Assembly: GCA_019112965.1 (NCBI GenBank)
Contig: DXIH01000046.1
Span: forward strand, 1-56,692
DNA length: 56,692 nucleotides
From: Candidatus Sphingomonas excrementigallinarum
GTDB taxonomy: Bacteria; Pseudomonadota; Alphaproteobacteria; Sphingomonadales; Sphingomonadaceae
Reading direction: 5' to 3'
The notes under the pieces were generated by a model, which was given only the letters and a program-made list of their open reading frames with translations, had not been told where the DNA came from and made no database searches. The translations under genes were made by a program, and so were the position numbers. The stretch's first letter is position 1; every line of letters starts with the position of its first letter. Shown here one piece after another: positions 40,382 to 50,491 of the stretch.

Positions 40382-41857
40382 ATGAAGCCTCGCGCCCGCG
40401 TCCTTCTTCTGGCCCCGGCGGCCCTGTCCGCCTGTACGGTCGGTCCCGATTATCGTCCAGCCGCTCCGCAAGCGCTGGGGGTGCCCAACGTCTGGTCGGT
40501 GCCCGCCGCCAATGCGCAGGCGCAGGACCTGAGCCATTGGTGGCGGTCGTTTGACGATCCGCTGCTCGCCGAACTGGTCGAGCAGGCGGTGGTCGCCAAC
40601 ACCGATGTGGTCCAGGCGATCGCGCGGTTGCGCCAGGCGCGCGAAAGCCTGGTGCAGAGCCGCGCCTCGCTGCTGCCCAATGTCTCCGGCTCGACCGGCT
40701 ATCAACGCAACGAGAATCTGCGCGGCGGCGGACGCAGCTTCACGCTGCCCGACGGCACGGTGGTCGACACCGGCGGGGGCGGGAGCAACAGCTTCACCGT
40801 CGGGCTTTCGGCCAGCTATCAGGTCGGCTTGTTCGGCGAGGTGCGCCGTACGGTCGAGGCGACCCGCGCGACCTATGAGGGCGCAGGCTTCAGCTATGCC
40901 GCGACGCTGCTGACCGTCGAGAGCGAGTTGGCGCGCAACTATATGCTAGCGCGGGCCTATCAGGCGCAGCTGGCTAATGCGCGGGCCAGCCTTTCGCTAC
41001 AGGACGACAATTTGGAGATTGCCGGTTTCCGGGTGCAGGCGGGGCTCGTTTCCTCGCTCGACGCCGAACAGGCGCGGGGCCAGCGAGCGCAGACCGCGGC
41101 GACCATCCCCTCGATCGAGCAGCAATATAACGCCGCCGTCTCGCGGCTGGGCGTGCTGACCGGGCAAGCCCCCGGTGCGGTCAAGACGCGGCTGGCGGCG
41201 GTCAGGCCGATCCCGACCGGCCCCGCCGTCATCGGCACCGGCATTCCCGCCGATATCCTGCGCCGCCGCCCCGATGTCCGCGCGGCCGAGCGCAATCTGG
41301 CCGCCGCTACCGCGCGGATCGGGGTGGCCCAGGCCGCGCTCTATCCCGCGCTCGCCATCTCCGGGAACATCAACACGGCGGCGACCAGCATCGGCTCGCT
41401 GGGGGATGCGATCACCGGCAGCCTGTTTGCCGGGCTGACCCAGGCGATCTTCAACGGTGGGCGGCTGCGCAGCCAGGTGCGTAACGCCCGGGCGCTCGCC
41501 GACCAGTCCTACGCCGCCTACCAGGGCACCGTCCTCCTCGCATTGGAGGATGTGGAAAACGCAATCGTCGCGCTCAACACGGCCCGCGAGCGCGAGCGGC
41601 AATTCGCCATCCAGCTCGACGCCGCGCGCAACTCGGCGATTTTGGCGCGCAGCCAGTATCGCTCGGGCCTCACCGACTTCACCACCCTGTCGCAACAGGA
41701 GGCGGCGTTCCTGAACGCACAGAACGGGCTGGTTCAGGCCCGCTCCGACGCCGCGACCGCGCAGGTCGCGCTGTTCGCCGCGCTGGGCGGCGGCTGGGAC
41801 GACACGACCACCCCCGAAGCGCCGCTGCGCCTCGCCACAACCCCGGACAACCGCTGA
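40382..41857 (+). CDS. NodT-type outer membrane efflux lipoprotein
   Basis: 491 residues from ATG 40382; the frame upstream is repeat read-through. Lipoprotein signal RVLLLAPAALSAC, followed by the family hallmark TVGPDYRPAAP. The TolC-like repeated domain shows SHWWRSFDDPLLAELVEQAV, LSASYQVGLFGEVRRTVEAT, and the characteristic RRRPDVRAAERNLAAATARIGVAQAALYP pattern (in two parts). It forms the outer membrane channel for the adaptor and ABC transporter encoded next. The stop overlaps the adaptor ATG (TGATG). Confidence 0.94.
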   Translation: MKPRARVLLLAPAALSACTVGPDYRPAAPQALGVPNVWSVPAANAQAQDLSHWWRSFDDPLLAELVEQAVVANTDVVQAIARLRQARESLVQSRASLLPNVSGSTGYQRNENLRGGGRSFTLPDGTVVDTGGGGSNSFTVGLSASYQVGLFGEVRRTVEATRATYEGAGFSYAATLLTVESELARNYMLARAYQAQLANARASLSLQDDNLEIAGFRVQAGLVSSLDAEQARGQRAQTAATIPSIEQQYNAAVSRLGVLTGQAPGAVKTRLAAVRPIPTGPAVIGTGIPADILRRRPDVRAAERNLAAATARIGVAQAALYPALAISGNINTAATSIGSLGDAITGSLFAGLTQAIFNGGRLRSQVRNARALADQSYAAYQGTVLLALEDVENAIVALNTARERERQFAIQLDAARNSAILARSQYRSGLTDFTTLSQQEAAFLNAQNGLVQARSDAATAQVALFAALGGGWDDTTTPEAPLRLATTPDNR

Positions 41858-43245
41858 TGGCCGACCAGACTCTCGACGATTTCCTGGGCGTGAAGCCGCA
41901 GCCGCGCTGGCGCAAATGGGTGCAGTGGGGCGTGGTGATCGTCGGCGTCGTCCTGCTGGCGCTGCTGTTGAAGAGCTGCTTCGGCGGATCGAAGGAGGCG
42001 GGCTATGCGACCGCGCCGGTCACGCGCGGCAACCTGACCGTCACCGTCTCGGCGACCGGCAAGCTGGCCCCGACCAACCAGGTGACGGTGGGCTCTCAGC
42101 TGTCGGGCCTCGTCACCAAGGTCGTGGTCGATGTGAACGACCGGGTGAAGGCGGGCGAGGCGCTGGCGTTGATCGATCCCGAACAGATCGACGATCAGAT
42201 CCGCGCGGCGCAGGCGACGCTGGCCGCCAATGTCGCGCAGGTGGCGCAGGCGCGCGCGACCGTCTCGGAATCGCAGGCGCAGCTCGCACGGCTGGAACAG
42301 GTCTATAAGCTGTCGAACGGCCGCGTGCCGTCCGCCACCGAACTCCAGGCGGGGCGTGCCGATGCCCAGCGTGCGGTCGCGGCGCTCCGCGTGGCGGAGG
42401 CCAATGTGACGGCCGCCCGTGCGCAGCTGGCTCAGTCGCAGACCCAGCGCCAGCGTGCGATCATCCGCTCGCCCGTCTCCGGCGTGGTGCTGGCGCGGCA
42501 GGTCGATCCGGGCCAGACGGTCGCGGCGTCGTTCAACACGCCGACCCTGTTCGTCATCGCCGAAGACCTGACCAAGATGAAGCTGGAGGTGGCGATCGAC
42601 GAGGCCGATGTCGGCGAGGTGAAGGTCGGGCAAAAGGCCGATTTCACCGTCGACGCCTTTCCTGGGCGGACTTTTCCGGCGACGATCACCCGTGTCGATC
42701 TGGGATCGAACCTGACGGTGAGCGCGGCGACCTCGTCCGCGTCATCGACCAGCAGCGCCGCGTCGACCACGGGGCAGGTGGTCAGCTATGCCGCCGATCT
42801 GACGGTCGCGAATCCCGACCTGCAACTGCGCCCCGGCATGACCGCCACCGCCGATATCGTGACGTCGGATAAGAAGAACGTCGTGCTGATCCCCAACGCC
42901 GCGCTGCGCTTCAAGCCGTCGGACGGCGCGCAAGCGGGCGGCGGTGGCATCGCCGGATCGCTGACCTTCCGTCCGCGCCGCGACCGGGCCGCGCGCACCG
43001 CGACCGTTCAGCGCGGCGCGACGCAGACCGTCTATGTCCGTGGGCAAGACGGCAAGCCGCAGCCGATCCAGATCGTCACCGGCGACACCAACGGATCGAT
43101 GACCGAAGTGCTGTCGGGCGGCCTGAAGCCCGATATGCAGGTCATCACCGGCCAACTGTCGGGCGGCGAGACTTCGGCTCCGCGTAGTGGCGGCCAGCGG
43201 CGTCAGGGCGGCGGCCAGCAGGGCGGGGGTGGCGGTGGCCGCTGA
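41857..43245 (+). CDS. MacA-like periplasmic adaptor subunit
   Basis: 462 residues. One N-terminal TM (WVQWGVVIVGVVLLALLL), then the HlyD-type core: VTVGSQLSGLVTKVVVDVND, VKAGEALALIDPEQID, a coiled-coil hairpin, and RSPVSGVVLARQVDPGQTV. A Ser/Thr-rich insertion (TSSASSTSSAASTTG) lies in the beta-barrel region. The C terminus is a Gly/Gln/Arg low-complexity tail of about 25 residues. Connects the ABC permease to the NodT channel. Adjacent genes are translationally coupled. Confidence 0.92.
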   Translation: MADQTLDDFLGVKPQPRWRKWVQWGVVIVGVVLLALLLKSCFGGSKEAGYATAPVTRGNLTVTVSATGKLAPTNQVTVGSQLSGLVTKVVVDVNDRVKAGEALALIDPEQIDDQIRAAQATLAANVAQVAQARATVSESQAQLARLEQVYKLSNGRVPSATELQAGRADAQRAVAALRVAEANVTAARAQLAQSQTQRQRAIIRSPVSGVVLARQVDPGQTVAASFNTPTLFVIAEDLTKMKLEVAIDEADVGEVKVGQKADFTVDAFPGRTFPATITRVDLGSNLTVSAATSSASSTSSAASTTGQVVSYAADLTVANPDLQLRPGMTATADIVTSDKKNVVLIPNAALRFKPSDGAQAGGGGIAGSLTFRPRRDRAARTATVQRGATQTVYVRGQDGKPQPIQIVTGDTNGSMTEVLSGGLKPDMQVITGQLSGGETSAPRSGGQRRQGGGQQGGGGGGR

Positions 43246-43966
43246 CGCCGCGCTCATCCAGCTTCGCGGCGTCACCAAGACCTATGGCAGCGGCGCGACC
43301 CAGTTCCAGGCGCTGAAGGGCGTCGACCTGGACATCGCGGCGGGCGATTTCGTCGCGGTGATGGGGCCTTCGGGGTCGGGCAAGTCGACCACGATGAACA
43401 TATTGGGCTGTCTCGACGTGCCGAGCGGCGGCAATTTCCTGTTCCGCGGCCATCATGTCGAGACGCTCGACCGCGACCAGCGCGCGATGCTGCGGCGGCG
43501 CTATCTGGGCTTCGTGTTCCAGGGCTTCAACCTGTTGTCGCGCACCACCGCGCTGGAGAATGTCGAACTGCCCCTACTGTATCGCGGCGAGGACAAACGG
43601 ACGCGGCGCGAGCTGGGCATGGCGGCGTTGGAGAAGGTCGGCCTCGACAAATGGTGGGACCATACCCCCGCCGAACTGTCGGGCGGGCAGCAGCAACGCG
43701 TGGCGATCGCCCGCGCCATCGTCACCAGCCCCGACGTCCTTCTGGCCGACGAGCCGACCGGCAACCTCGATTCCGAACGTTCGGTCGAGATCATGGAGCT
43801 GCTGACCGGGCTGAACCGGGACAGCGGCATCACCGTGCTGATGGTCACGCATGAGCCCGACATGGCGGCGTTCGCGCGCACCGTGATCCATTTCAAGGAC
43901 GGGCTGGTCGACCGGATCGAGGCGCAGCACCGGCCGGGCGAAATACCGCAGATGGATGGGCACTGA
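43235..43966 (+). CDS. MacB-type ABC transporter ATP-binding protein
   Basis: 243 residues from GTG 43235 (GTG 43229 also possible), starting inside the adaptor gene's Gly-rich 3' end. Walker [15 protein letters not shown]-loop FVFQGFNLL, signature [14 protein letters not shown], Walker [14 protein letters not shown] and switch MVTHEPD define a LolD/MacB-class ATPase. In E. coli MacB this domain is fused to the permease; here it is a separate polypeptide overlapping the permease start by 1 base (TGATG). Confidence 0.94.
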   Translation: MAADAALIQLRGVTKTYGSGATQFQALKGVDLDIAAGDFVAVMGPSGSGKSTTMNILGCLDVPSGGNFLFRGHHVETLDRDQRAMLRRRYLGFVFQGFNLLSRTTALENVELPLLYRGEDKRTRRELGMAALEKVGLDKWWDHTPAELSGGQQQRVAIARAIVTSPDVLLADEPTGNLDSERSVEIMELLTGLNRDSGITVLMVTHEPDMAAFARTVIHFKDGLVDRIEAQHRPGEIPQMDGH

Positions 43967-45171
43967 TGTTCGGCACCACGCTCCTCCTCGCGATCCGCTC
44001 AATCCGGCGGCACATGCTGCGCTCGTTCCTGACGACGCTGGGCATCATCATCGGCGTCGGCGCGGTCGTGACCATGGTGACGCTGGGCAAGGCGACGACG
44101 GCGGCCGTGCAGCAGTCGATTTCGTCGCTGGGCACCAACATCCTCCAGGTCCGCCCCGGTCAGGGCTTCGGCCGCGGCGGCGGCGGCCCGCGTCCGCCCG
44201 ACTTCAAGCCCGAGGATGTCGACGCGATCGCCGACCAGATCGCGGGCGTTACGGCGGTGGCACCCCAGGCACAGACGACCGCGACCGCCATCTATGAAGG
44301 CGCCAACTGGTCGACTACCGTCACCGGCACCACGCTCGCCTATTTCACCGTCCAGCCCTGGCCGCTGGCCTCCGGGCGATACTGGACCGGGGCGGAGCAG
44401 GCGGCGGGCAAGGCGGTGTGCGTCATCGGCAATACCGTGCGTCAGAACCTGTTCCGCAATACCGAGGCGGTCGGCAAGCGCTTCCGCATCGGGGCGATCA
44501 GCTGCGACGTGATCGGCGTGCTGACGACGCGCGGGCAGGGGGGCTTCGGCGACCAGGACGATGTCGTGCTGATGCCGATCAAGGCAGTGCAGCGCCGCTT
44601 CACGGGCAGCCGCGACATCCGCCTGATGCTGGTCGGCGTCGACCAGGCCTATTCGACCAGCGCGGTCCAATCGGCGCTCACCGACCTCCTGCGCGAACGG
44701 CGCAACATCACCGGCGGCAAGGACGATGACTTCAACATCTTCGACACCAAGCAGATCAGCGACACGCTGACCAGCACGACGACCATGCTCACCCGCATCG
44801 TCGCGGCGGTGGCGGCGATCAGCTTGGTGGTCGGCGGCATCGGCATCATGAACATCATGCTGGTCTCCGTCACCGAGCGGACGCGCGAGATCGGCATCCG
44901 CCTGGCGATCGGCGCGGTCGCGCGCGAGGTGCTGATGCAGTTTCTGGTCGAGGCGGTGGTGCTGTCCTGCCTAGGCGGGATCATCGGGCTGATCCTGGCG
45001 CAGGCGATCATCGCCCTTCTCGTGCCCCTGATGCAGGTGCCATGGACCTTCGACCCGCAGATCAACGTGATCGCCTTTGCGATCTCGGCGGTGATCGGCG
45101 TGGTCTTCGGCTATTTTCCCGCGCGGCGGGCGGCGGCCCTCAATCCGATTGACGCGCTACGGCACGAGTGA
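43966..45171 (+). CDS. MacB-type ABC transporter permease
   Basis: 401 residues. TM1 ([20 protein letters not shown]) is followed by a MacB-PCD periplasmic domain (~50-240) and three C-terminal TM segments with [16 protein letters not shown] and the closing [20 protein letters not shown] glycine/proline-rich loop ([18 protein letters not shown]) near residue 70 is unusual. Likely exports a peptide, macrolide-like compound or lipid through the adaptor and NodT protein. Its last 32 bases overlap the convergent mocA gene. Confidence 0.93.
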   Translation: MFGTTLLLAIRSIRRHMLRSFLTTLGIIIGVGAVVTMVTLGKATTAAVQQSISSLGTNILQVRPGQGFGRGGGGPRPPDFKPEDVDAIADQIAGVTAVAPQAQTTATAIYEGANWSTTVTGTTLAYFTVQPWPLASGRYWTGAEQAAGKAVCVIGNTVRQNLFRNTEAVGKRFRIGAISCDVIGVLTTRGQGGFGDQDDVVLMPIKAVQRRFTGSRDIRLMLVGVDQAYSTSAVQSALTDLLRERRNITGGKDDDFNIFDTKQISDTLTSTTTMLTRIVAAVAAISLVVGGIGIMNIMLVSVTERTREIGIRLAIGAVAREVLMQFLVEAVVLSCLGGIIGLILAQAIIALLVPLMQVPWTFDPQINVIAFAISAVIGVVFGYFPARRAAALNPIDALRHE

Positions 45172-45763
45172 TCGTTCGCTCGGGCGCATGGACGAGCTGG
45201 CGCAGGCGTTCCAGATCCTCGGGCGTGTCGATGTCGATCAACTCGGCGGGCGCGGTGACGACATGGCGCCCGCCCGCCACCAGCTTGCGGCCGCCCTCGT
45301 CGCCTTCCAGCTTGAGCAGCGCGTCGAACTGGCCGGCACCGAACACGCCCGGCGGGGTGGGGTGCTCGCCGTTGCTCGACACCACGATCGAATCCGGCCC
45401 GTCAAAGGCGTCGAACAGGCGATAGATGTGCGCCGCGGTGACGCGCGGCATATCGGCCAGCGCGATCAGGATCGCTTGGGGCGACGCCTTCATCGCCTCG
45501 CGCACGCCCAGATGCAGCGAGTGGGACATGCCCTGACCGATATCGTCATTATGGATGACCCGGTAACCGCGTGAGCCGAAGTCGAGCTGGCACCCGTCGG
45601 TCACCACGATTCGGTCGGCGAAGGGAATGCTTTCCAGCGCGGTGGTGACGTGGAACCCGACCGGCTTGCCGAGAAATTCGGCCTCCAGCTTGTTGCCTGT
45701 CCCGAAGCGGCTCGACTGTCCGGCGGCCAGCAGGACCAGGGCCACATCCTTAGGGTCGATCAT
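45140..45763 (-). CDS. mocA: MocA-like molybdenum cofactor cytidylyltransferase
   Basis: 207 residues. An NTP-transferase fold with the N-terminal [20 protein letters not shown] loop, DGCQLDFG, the [11 protein letters not shown] stretch and LIALADMP. It converts Mo-molybdopterin to the cytosine dinucleotide (MCD) form used by xanthine-oxidase-family enzymes. The last gene of the molybdenum hydroxylase operon; its start overlaps the xdhC stop by 14 bases. The C-terminal tail extends into the 3' end of the convergent permease gene. Confidence 0.87.
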   Translation of the reverse strand: MIDPKDVALVLLAAGQSSRFGTGNKLEAEFLGKPVGFHVTTALESIPFADRIVVTDGCQLDFGSRGYRVIHNDDIGQGMSHSLHLGVREAMKASPQAILIALADMPRVTAAHIYRLFDAFDGPDSIVVSSNGEHPTPPGVFGAGQFDALLKLEGDEGGRKLVAGGRHVVTAPAELIDIDTPEDLERLRQLVHAPERTITRAVARQSD

Positions 45764-46673
45764 GAAAGGCTCCTATCATCGCCGCCGCGATCGACAGCGC
45801 GATCTCGGAGGGGCCGATCGCACCGATATCGAGGCCGACAGGGCCATCGATCCGGTCGATCGCCTGGGGAGAAACGCCCATCGCGGCCAGACGCTCCCGC
45901 CGCGCGGCATGGCTGCGCCGACTGCCCAGCGCGCCGACATAAGCGGTATCGCTGGCGAGCGCAGCGACGAGAGCGGGATCGTCGATCTTGGTGTCATGGC
46001 TCAGCGTCACGACGGCGGTCGCCGGGCCGGGGGCATAGGCCGCCACCGCCTCGTCGGGCCAGCGATCGTCCAGCGTGACGCCGGGGAAGCGTTCCTCGGT
46101 CAGGAAACGCGCGCGCGGGTCGATGACGACGGTCGCGATGCCCAAGGTCTGTGCCAGTTGCGCCAGGCTCTGCGCGATCTGCACCGCGCCGACGATCAGC
46201 AGGCGGCGCGGCGGGTCGTAGCGGTTGGCGAAGACCTCGCCGGTCTCGACGGGGCGCAGGTCCGAGCGGCCGGTGGTCAGGTCGGTGGTGACGGTCAGCG
46301 CACAGCCTTGTTCGCGGGCTTCGGCGATGCGGTCGAACAGCTCGGGGTCGAAACCCTCCGCCGATACCGGCTGCACCATGACCGCGATCTCGCCGCCACA
46401 GGGCAGTCCGACTTCCCATGCCGAGGCGTCCGCCACGCCGTAGCGCTTTACCTGAAAGGGAGCACCCGCGATGACCTCGGCGGCCGTGTGGAGGATGTCG
46501 TTCTCGACACAGCCGCCCGACACCGATCCCTCGAACCGGCCATCGGCATGAACCAGCATGTGGCTGCCGCGCGGGCGTGGTGCCGACCCCCAGGTCGACA
46601 CCACCGTCGCAATCGCCATGGGCTCGCCGCGCCATGTCCGGGCCGCGGCGAGGATACTGTCATGGTCGCTCAT
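45750..46673 (-). CDS. XdhC/CoxI-family maturation protein
   Basis: 307 residues from ATG 46673, 1 base overlapping the large subunit's stop. The N-terminal XdhC/CoxF domain has TVVSTWGSAPRPRGSHMLV and GSVSGGCVENDILH; a central Cys is in GLPCGGEIAVMVQP. The C-terminal Rossmann-like domain has LLIVGAVQIAQSLAQLA, SHDTKIDDPAL and YVGALGSRRSHAAR. Such proteins (E. coli PaoD, Rhodobacter XdhC) bind the molybdenum cofactor, help sulfurate it and insert it into the enzyme. Confidence 0.92.
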   Translation of the reverse strand: MSDHDSILAAARTWRGEPMAIATVVSTWGSAPRPRGSHMLVHADGRFEGSVSGGCVENDILHTAAEVIAGAPFQVKRYGVADASAWEVGLPCGGEIAVMVQPVSAEGFDPELFDRIAEAREQGCALTVTTDLTTGRSDLRPVETGEVFANRYDPPRRLLIVGAVQIAQSLAQLAQTLGIATVVIDPRARFLTEERFPGVTLDDRWPDEAVAAYAPGPATAVVTLSHDTKIDDPALVAALASDTAYVGALGSRRSHAARRERLAAMGVSPQAIDRIDGPVGLDIGAIGPSEIALSIAAAMIGAFHDRP

Positions 46674-48913
46674 CAAAGCGCCGGGAGATGGTCGAGCAGC
46701 TTGTCGAGCGTCACCGGCATCTCGCGCACCCGCACGCCGGTGGCGTTGTAGATGGCGTTGACCACGGCGGGCGCCGCGCCGGAAATGCCCAGCTCGCCGA
46801 TCCCCTTGGCATGGATCGGGTTGGCATGGATGTCGCGCTCGTCGAGGAAGTGGACTTCCAGCTGGGGCACGTCGGCGTTCACCGGCACATGATATTCGGC
46901 CAGGTCGTGGTTGACCAGCTTGCCGGTGCGTGGATCGTGGATCAGATCCTCGGTCAGGGCGGTGCCGATGCCGAAGGTCATGCCGCCCAGGCACTGCGAG
47001 CGCGCCGTCTTGGCGTTGAGCACGCGCCCCGCCGCGAACACGCCCAGCATCCGCCGCACGCGTACCTCGCCGGTGACGACATTCACGCCGACTTCGGCGA
47101 AATGCGCGCCATAGCCCGCCTGGTTATACTGTTTTTCCTGCGCGCCGGGCTTGATCTCCCCGATGGCGGACAGGCTCTTCTCGCCGACCAGTTCGCCGAT
47201 CGGCACCGAGCGGTTGTCGCCGATCGCCATGCCGTCCTTCAGCGTCAGCGAGTCGGCATCGACGCCCATCGCCTTGGCGAGTTTTTCGCGCACGCGTTCC
47301 GCGGCCAGATAGACCGCCGAACCAGCCGAGCCCGCGCCCCAGGAGCCGCCCGACCCGGCGGCGGGGGGATCGTTGGTATCGCCCAGCGCCATCGTCACCC
47401 GCTCGATCGGCAGGCCCAGGATCTCGGCGGCGATCTGCGCCATGATCGTGTAGCTGCCCGTGCCGATATCGGTCATCGCGGATGAGACGGTGGCGGTGCC
47501 GTCGGGATGCAGCTCGACCTTGGCCGAGGACTGCTGGAGCATGTTGGAGCGCGTCGCCGACGCAACGCCCATGCCGATCAGCCAGTCGCCCTCGCGCCGC
47601 TGGCCCGCCGCCTGGCGCTGGTCCCAGCCGAACTGCCTGGCGCCTTCCTCCAGCGCGCGGGTCAGTTGCCGCGACGAATAGGGGACCTTCAACTCGGGGT
47701 CCTGCTCGGGTTCGTTGATCTTGCGCAATTCGATCGGATCGATGCCGACCGCCTCGGCAAGCTCGTCCATCGCGCATTCCAGGCCGACCATGCCGACCGC
47801 CTCGCCCGGCGCACGCATCGAACCCGACAAAGTCCAGTTCAGCCGAACGACGTCGTGATTGATCCGCCGGTTCTCACCGCCATAGAGGAAGTGCGTGCCG
47901 ATCCCGACGGGTTCGAAGAAGTCCTCGTCGGGCAGGTTGGAGGAGATCGCCTCCTGCCCCAGCGCCACGATCTTACCGCCCGCCTCGGCACCCAGCCGCA
48001 TCCGCTGTTCGGTGTTGGAGCGGCGGACGGTGGCGTCGAACACCTGCTGGCGCAGCATCACCGCCTTGACCGGGCGACCCAGCTGCTTGGCGGCGATGGC
48101 GGCGGCCACGCTCTCGGGCGCGATGCCCAGCTTCGAGCCGAACCCGCCGCCGATATAGCGCGCAATGATCCGAACCTTGGACTGGGAGACACCCAGCGCC
48201 TTGGCGAGCTGCTGCGCGTCCGAGGTCGGCATCTGGTATGCGCCGTACAGCGTCAGCGCGCCGTCTTCCCAAACCGCGATGGAGGCATGGGGCTCCATCG
48301 CCGCCGAATTCTGGCTGGGGGTGGTATAGGTCACGTCGACCTTCACCGCCGCGCCGTCGAACGCCTTGTCGAAGTCGCCCTGGTCGTAATGGCCCTTAAT
48401 TAGACCGTCCGGGGCGGGCTCGGCCTTGTCCTTGTTGGCCTCATAGTCGAACGCACCGTCATCGAGCGATACGTAATCGACCTTAAGCTGCTTGGCCGCG
48501 TCACGCGCGACCTCGAAGCTCTCGGCGACGACGATCGCAATGATCTCGCCGAAATAGTCGACGGTTCGCACGCCCTGCGTCGGCGCACTCGTCTCGCCGC
48601 CCTGCTGCGAATTGCGGATGAAGGTGTCGTAATCGGTGATGACGTCGATGACGCCGGGGATCGCCTTGACCGCATCGGCATCGATCGCCTTGATCTTGGC
48701 GTGACCCTTGGTCGCACCAACCAGCACGCCGTGCGCGACATTCTCGATGGCGTATTCGGCGGCGTAGGTGGCGGTGCCCGTCACCTTTTTCGGGCCGTCG
48801 ACGCGGTCGAGCGGTTTGGAAATCACCCCCTGCGCGCCCGTATCGAGCAGGCTGTCGGGATGCGGCTGATTCATGGTCAGCGAATGTGTGTCGTCCTTGC
48901 CGAATCCGAACAT
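46673..48913 (-). CDS. paoC: Molybdopterin-binding large subunit of a xanthine-oxidase-family aldehyde oxidoreductase (PaoC-type)
   Basis: 746 residues. The molybdenum-binding subunit with DRVDGPKKVTGTATYAAEYA at the N terminus, GGGFGSKLG, MRAPGEAVGMVGLECAMDEL, GSGGSWGAGSAGSAVYLA and the catalytic Glu in GIGELGISGAAPAVVNAIYN. Closest style is the PaoC/YagR branch, which oxidises aldehydes to acids using MCD. No Tat signal is visible, so it should act in the cytoplasm. Five bases after the FAD subunit's stop. Confidence 0.92.
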   Translation of the reverse strand: MFGFGKDDTHSLTMNQPHPDSLLDTGAQGVISKPLDRVDGPKKVTGTATYAAEYAIENVAHGVLVGATKGHAKIKAIDADAVKAIPGVIDVITDYDTFIRNSQQGGETSAPTQGVRTVDYFGEIIAIVVAESFEVARDAAKQLKVDYVSLDDGAFDYEANKDKAEPAPDGLIKGHYDQGDFDKAFDGAAVKVDVTYTTPSQNSAAMEPHASIAVWEDGALTLYGAYQMPTSDAQQLAKALGVSQSKVRIIARYIGGGFGSKLGIAPESVAAAIAAKQLGRPVKAVMLRQQVFDATVRRSNTEQRMRLGAEAGGKIVALGQEAISSNLPDEDFFEPVGIGTHFLYGGENRRINHDVVRLNWTLSGSMRAPGEAVGMVGLECAMDELAEAVGIDPIELRKINEPEQDPELKVPYSSRQLTRALEEGARQFGWDQRQAAGQRREGDWLIGMGVASATRSNMLQQSSAKVELHPDGTATVSSAMTDIGTGSYTIMAQIAAEILGLPIERVTMALGDTNDPPAAGSGGSWGAGSAGSAVYLAAERVREKLAKAMGVDADSLTLKDGMAIGDNRSVPIGELVGEKSLSAIGEIKPGAQEKQYNQAGYGAHFAEVGVNVVTGEVRVRRMLGVFAAGRVLNAKTARSQCLGGMTFGIGTALTEDLIHDPRTGKLVNHDLAEYHVPVNADVPQLEVHFLDERDIHANPIHAKGIGELGISGAAPAVVNAIYNATGVRVREMPVTLDKLLDHLPAL

Positions 48914-48917
48914 GGGA

Positions 48918-49901
48918 TCAGCCCTCCTGCGTCAGTTCACGGAGCGTCGCGATCAACGTGCGGCGCGTCAGCGGAATCTTGAAATCGTTCGAGCCATGGC
49001 CCCTGGCATCCGCCAGCAGCGCATCGGCCGCGGCGTTGAAGGCGGCGTCGGTCGGTTCCTGCCCGACCAGCGCGGCCTCCACCGCCTCGTTCCGCCACGG
49101 CATCGGGCCGAGGCCCCCGAAGGCGAGCCGCGCCGAGCTGATCCGGCCACCCTCGACCGCGACAATTCCGGCGACCGAGACCAGCGCGAAGGCATAGGAC
49201 GCGCGGTCGCGCACCTTGCGATAGGTCTGGCGGCCCGCAGGCGCGGGGGGCAGCTCGACATGGGTGATGAGCTCACCCGGCTCCAGCACATTCTCGATCT
49301 CGGGCGTCGACCCCGGCAGGCGATAGAAGTCGCCGATCGCGATGCGGCGGCGGTCGCCGTCCGGCTTCTGCGTGACGATCACCGCCTCCAGCGCGCGCAT
49401 GGCGACCGCCATGTCGCTGGGGTGGGTGGCGATGCACTGGTCCGAGGTGCCGAGGACCGCGAGGATGCGGTTCTCTCCACCGATCGCCGAACAGCCGCTG
49501 CCCGGCTCACGCTTGTTGCAGGGAGTGGCGGGGTCATAGAAATAATAGCAGCGCGTCCGCTGGAGCAGATTGCCGCCGGTCGATGCCTTATTGCGCAACT
49601 GCCCCGAGGCCCCGGCCAGCAATGCGCGCGACAGGACCGGATAGCGCTCGATCACGCGCGGGTCGGCGGCCAGGTCGCTGTTGGGCACCAGCGCGCCGAT
49701 GGTCAGGCCGCCATCCTCGCGCTCCTCGATCTCGGTCAGCGGCAGGCGGCTGATGTCGATCAGCGTCTCGGGCGTCTCGACCTGCAATTTCATCAGGTCG
49801 AGCAGGTTGGTGCCCCCGGCGATGAAGCGCGCGCCGGGTACGGCTCCGTCTTTCGTGGCGGTCGCGACCGAGTCGGCGCGGGCATAGTCGAACAGTTTCA
49901 T
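48918..49901 (-). CDS. paoB: FAD-binding subunit of the molybdenum hydroxylase (PaoB-type)
   Basis: 327 residues. The FAD domain has [20 protein letters not shown], the [13 protein letters not shown] loop and [14 protein letters not shown]. Between them are Cys118, Cys128 and Cys137 ([21 protein letters not shown] then Cys), and Cys156. This cysteine insertion is the feature of PaoB-like subunits, which carry an extra [4Fe-4S] cluster besides FAD. It overlaps the 2Fe-2S subunit's stop by 4 bases. Confidence 0.92.
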   Translation of the reverse strand: MKLFDYARADSVATATKDGAVPGARFIAGGTNLLDLMKLQVETPETLIDISRLPLTEIEEREDGGLTIGALVPNSDLAADPRVIERYPVLSRALLAGASGQLRNKASTGGNLLQRTRCYYFYDPATPCNKREPGSGCSAIGGENRILAVLGTSDQCIATHPSDMAVAMRALEAVIVTQKPDGDRRRIAIGDFYRLPGSTPEIENVLEPGELITHVELPPAPAGRQTYRKVRDRASYAFALVSVAGIVAVEGGRISSARLAFGGLGPMPWRNEAVEAALVGQEPTDAAFNAAADALLADARGHGSNDFKIPLTRRTLIATLRELTQEG

Positions 49902-50449
49902 GCCGCGACCTCCCGCTTATTCTCTCTCGGGCCGACATCCTCATTGGGATTGCGGTCGCCCAGACCGGCCACGTCGCGGATCGCATCGACGATATTGGGA
50001 TAGGCGGCGCAGCGACACAGATTGCCGCTCATCCGCTCGGAGATTTCCTCGACCGTCAGCTCGGCTGCGCCCAGGTCCTCGGTGACATGGCTGGGCCAGC
50101 CCTTCTTGACCTCGTCCATCATGCCGACCGCCGAGCAGATCTGGCCCGGCGTGCAATAGCCGCACTGGAAGCCGTCATGCCGCACGAACGCATCTTGAAG
50201 CGGGTGGAGATTGCCCGGCTGGCCCAGCCCCTCGATCGTGGTGATCTCGTCATCCTGATGCATCACCGCCAGCGTCAGGCAGCTATTCACCCGGCGGCCG
50301 TTGACCAGCATCGTGCACGCCCCGCACTGGCCGTGGTCGCATCCCTTCTTGGAGCCGGTCAGCCCCAGATGCTCGCGACACAGGTCGAGCAGCGACGTTC
50401 GGACATCGACTTCGATGTCATGCGATTGACCATTGATTGTGAAATGCAT
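49898..50449 (-). CDS. paoA: [2Fe-2S] subunit of the molybdenum hydroxylase (PaoA-type)
   Basis: 183 residues. The plant-type ferredoxin domain has Cys37, Cys42, Cys45 and Cys57 ([18 protein letters not shown]); the second, alpha-helical cluster domain has Cys96, Cys99, Cys145 and Cys147 ([15 protein letters not shown]). It passes electrons between the Mo site and FAD. E. coli PaoA has a Tat signal exporting the complex; this protein starts directly at the ferredoxin domain. First gene of the operon, 42 bp from a divergent glycerophosphodiesterase gene. Confidence 0.94.
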   Translation of the reverse strand: MHFTINGQSHDIEVDVRTSLLDLCREHLGLTGSKKGCDHGQCGACTMLVNGRRVNSCLTLAVMHQDDEITTIEGLGQPGNLHPLQDAFVRHDGFQCGYCTPGQICSAVGMMDEVKKGWPSHVTEDLGAAELTVEEISERMSGNLCRCAAYPNIVDAIRDVAGLGDRNPNEDVGPRENKREVAA

Positions 50450-50491
50450 GGGCGCATCCCCTTTGGGATTAGAATTGGATGAAACAACGCC

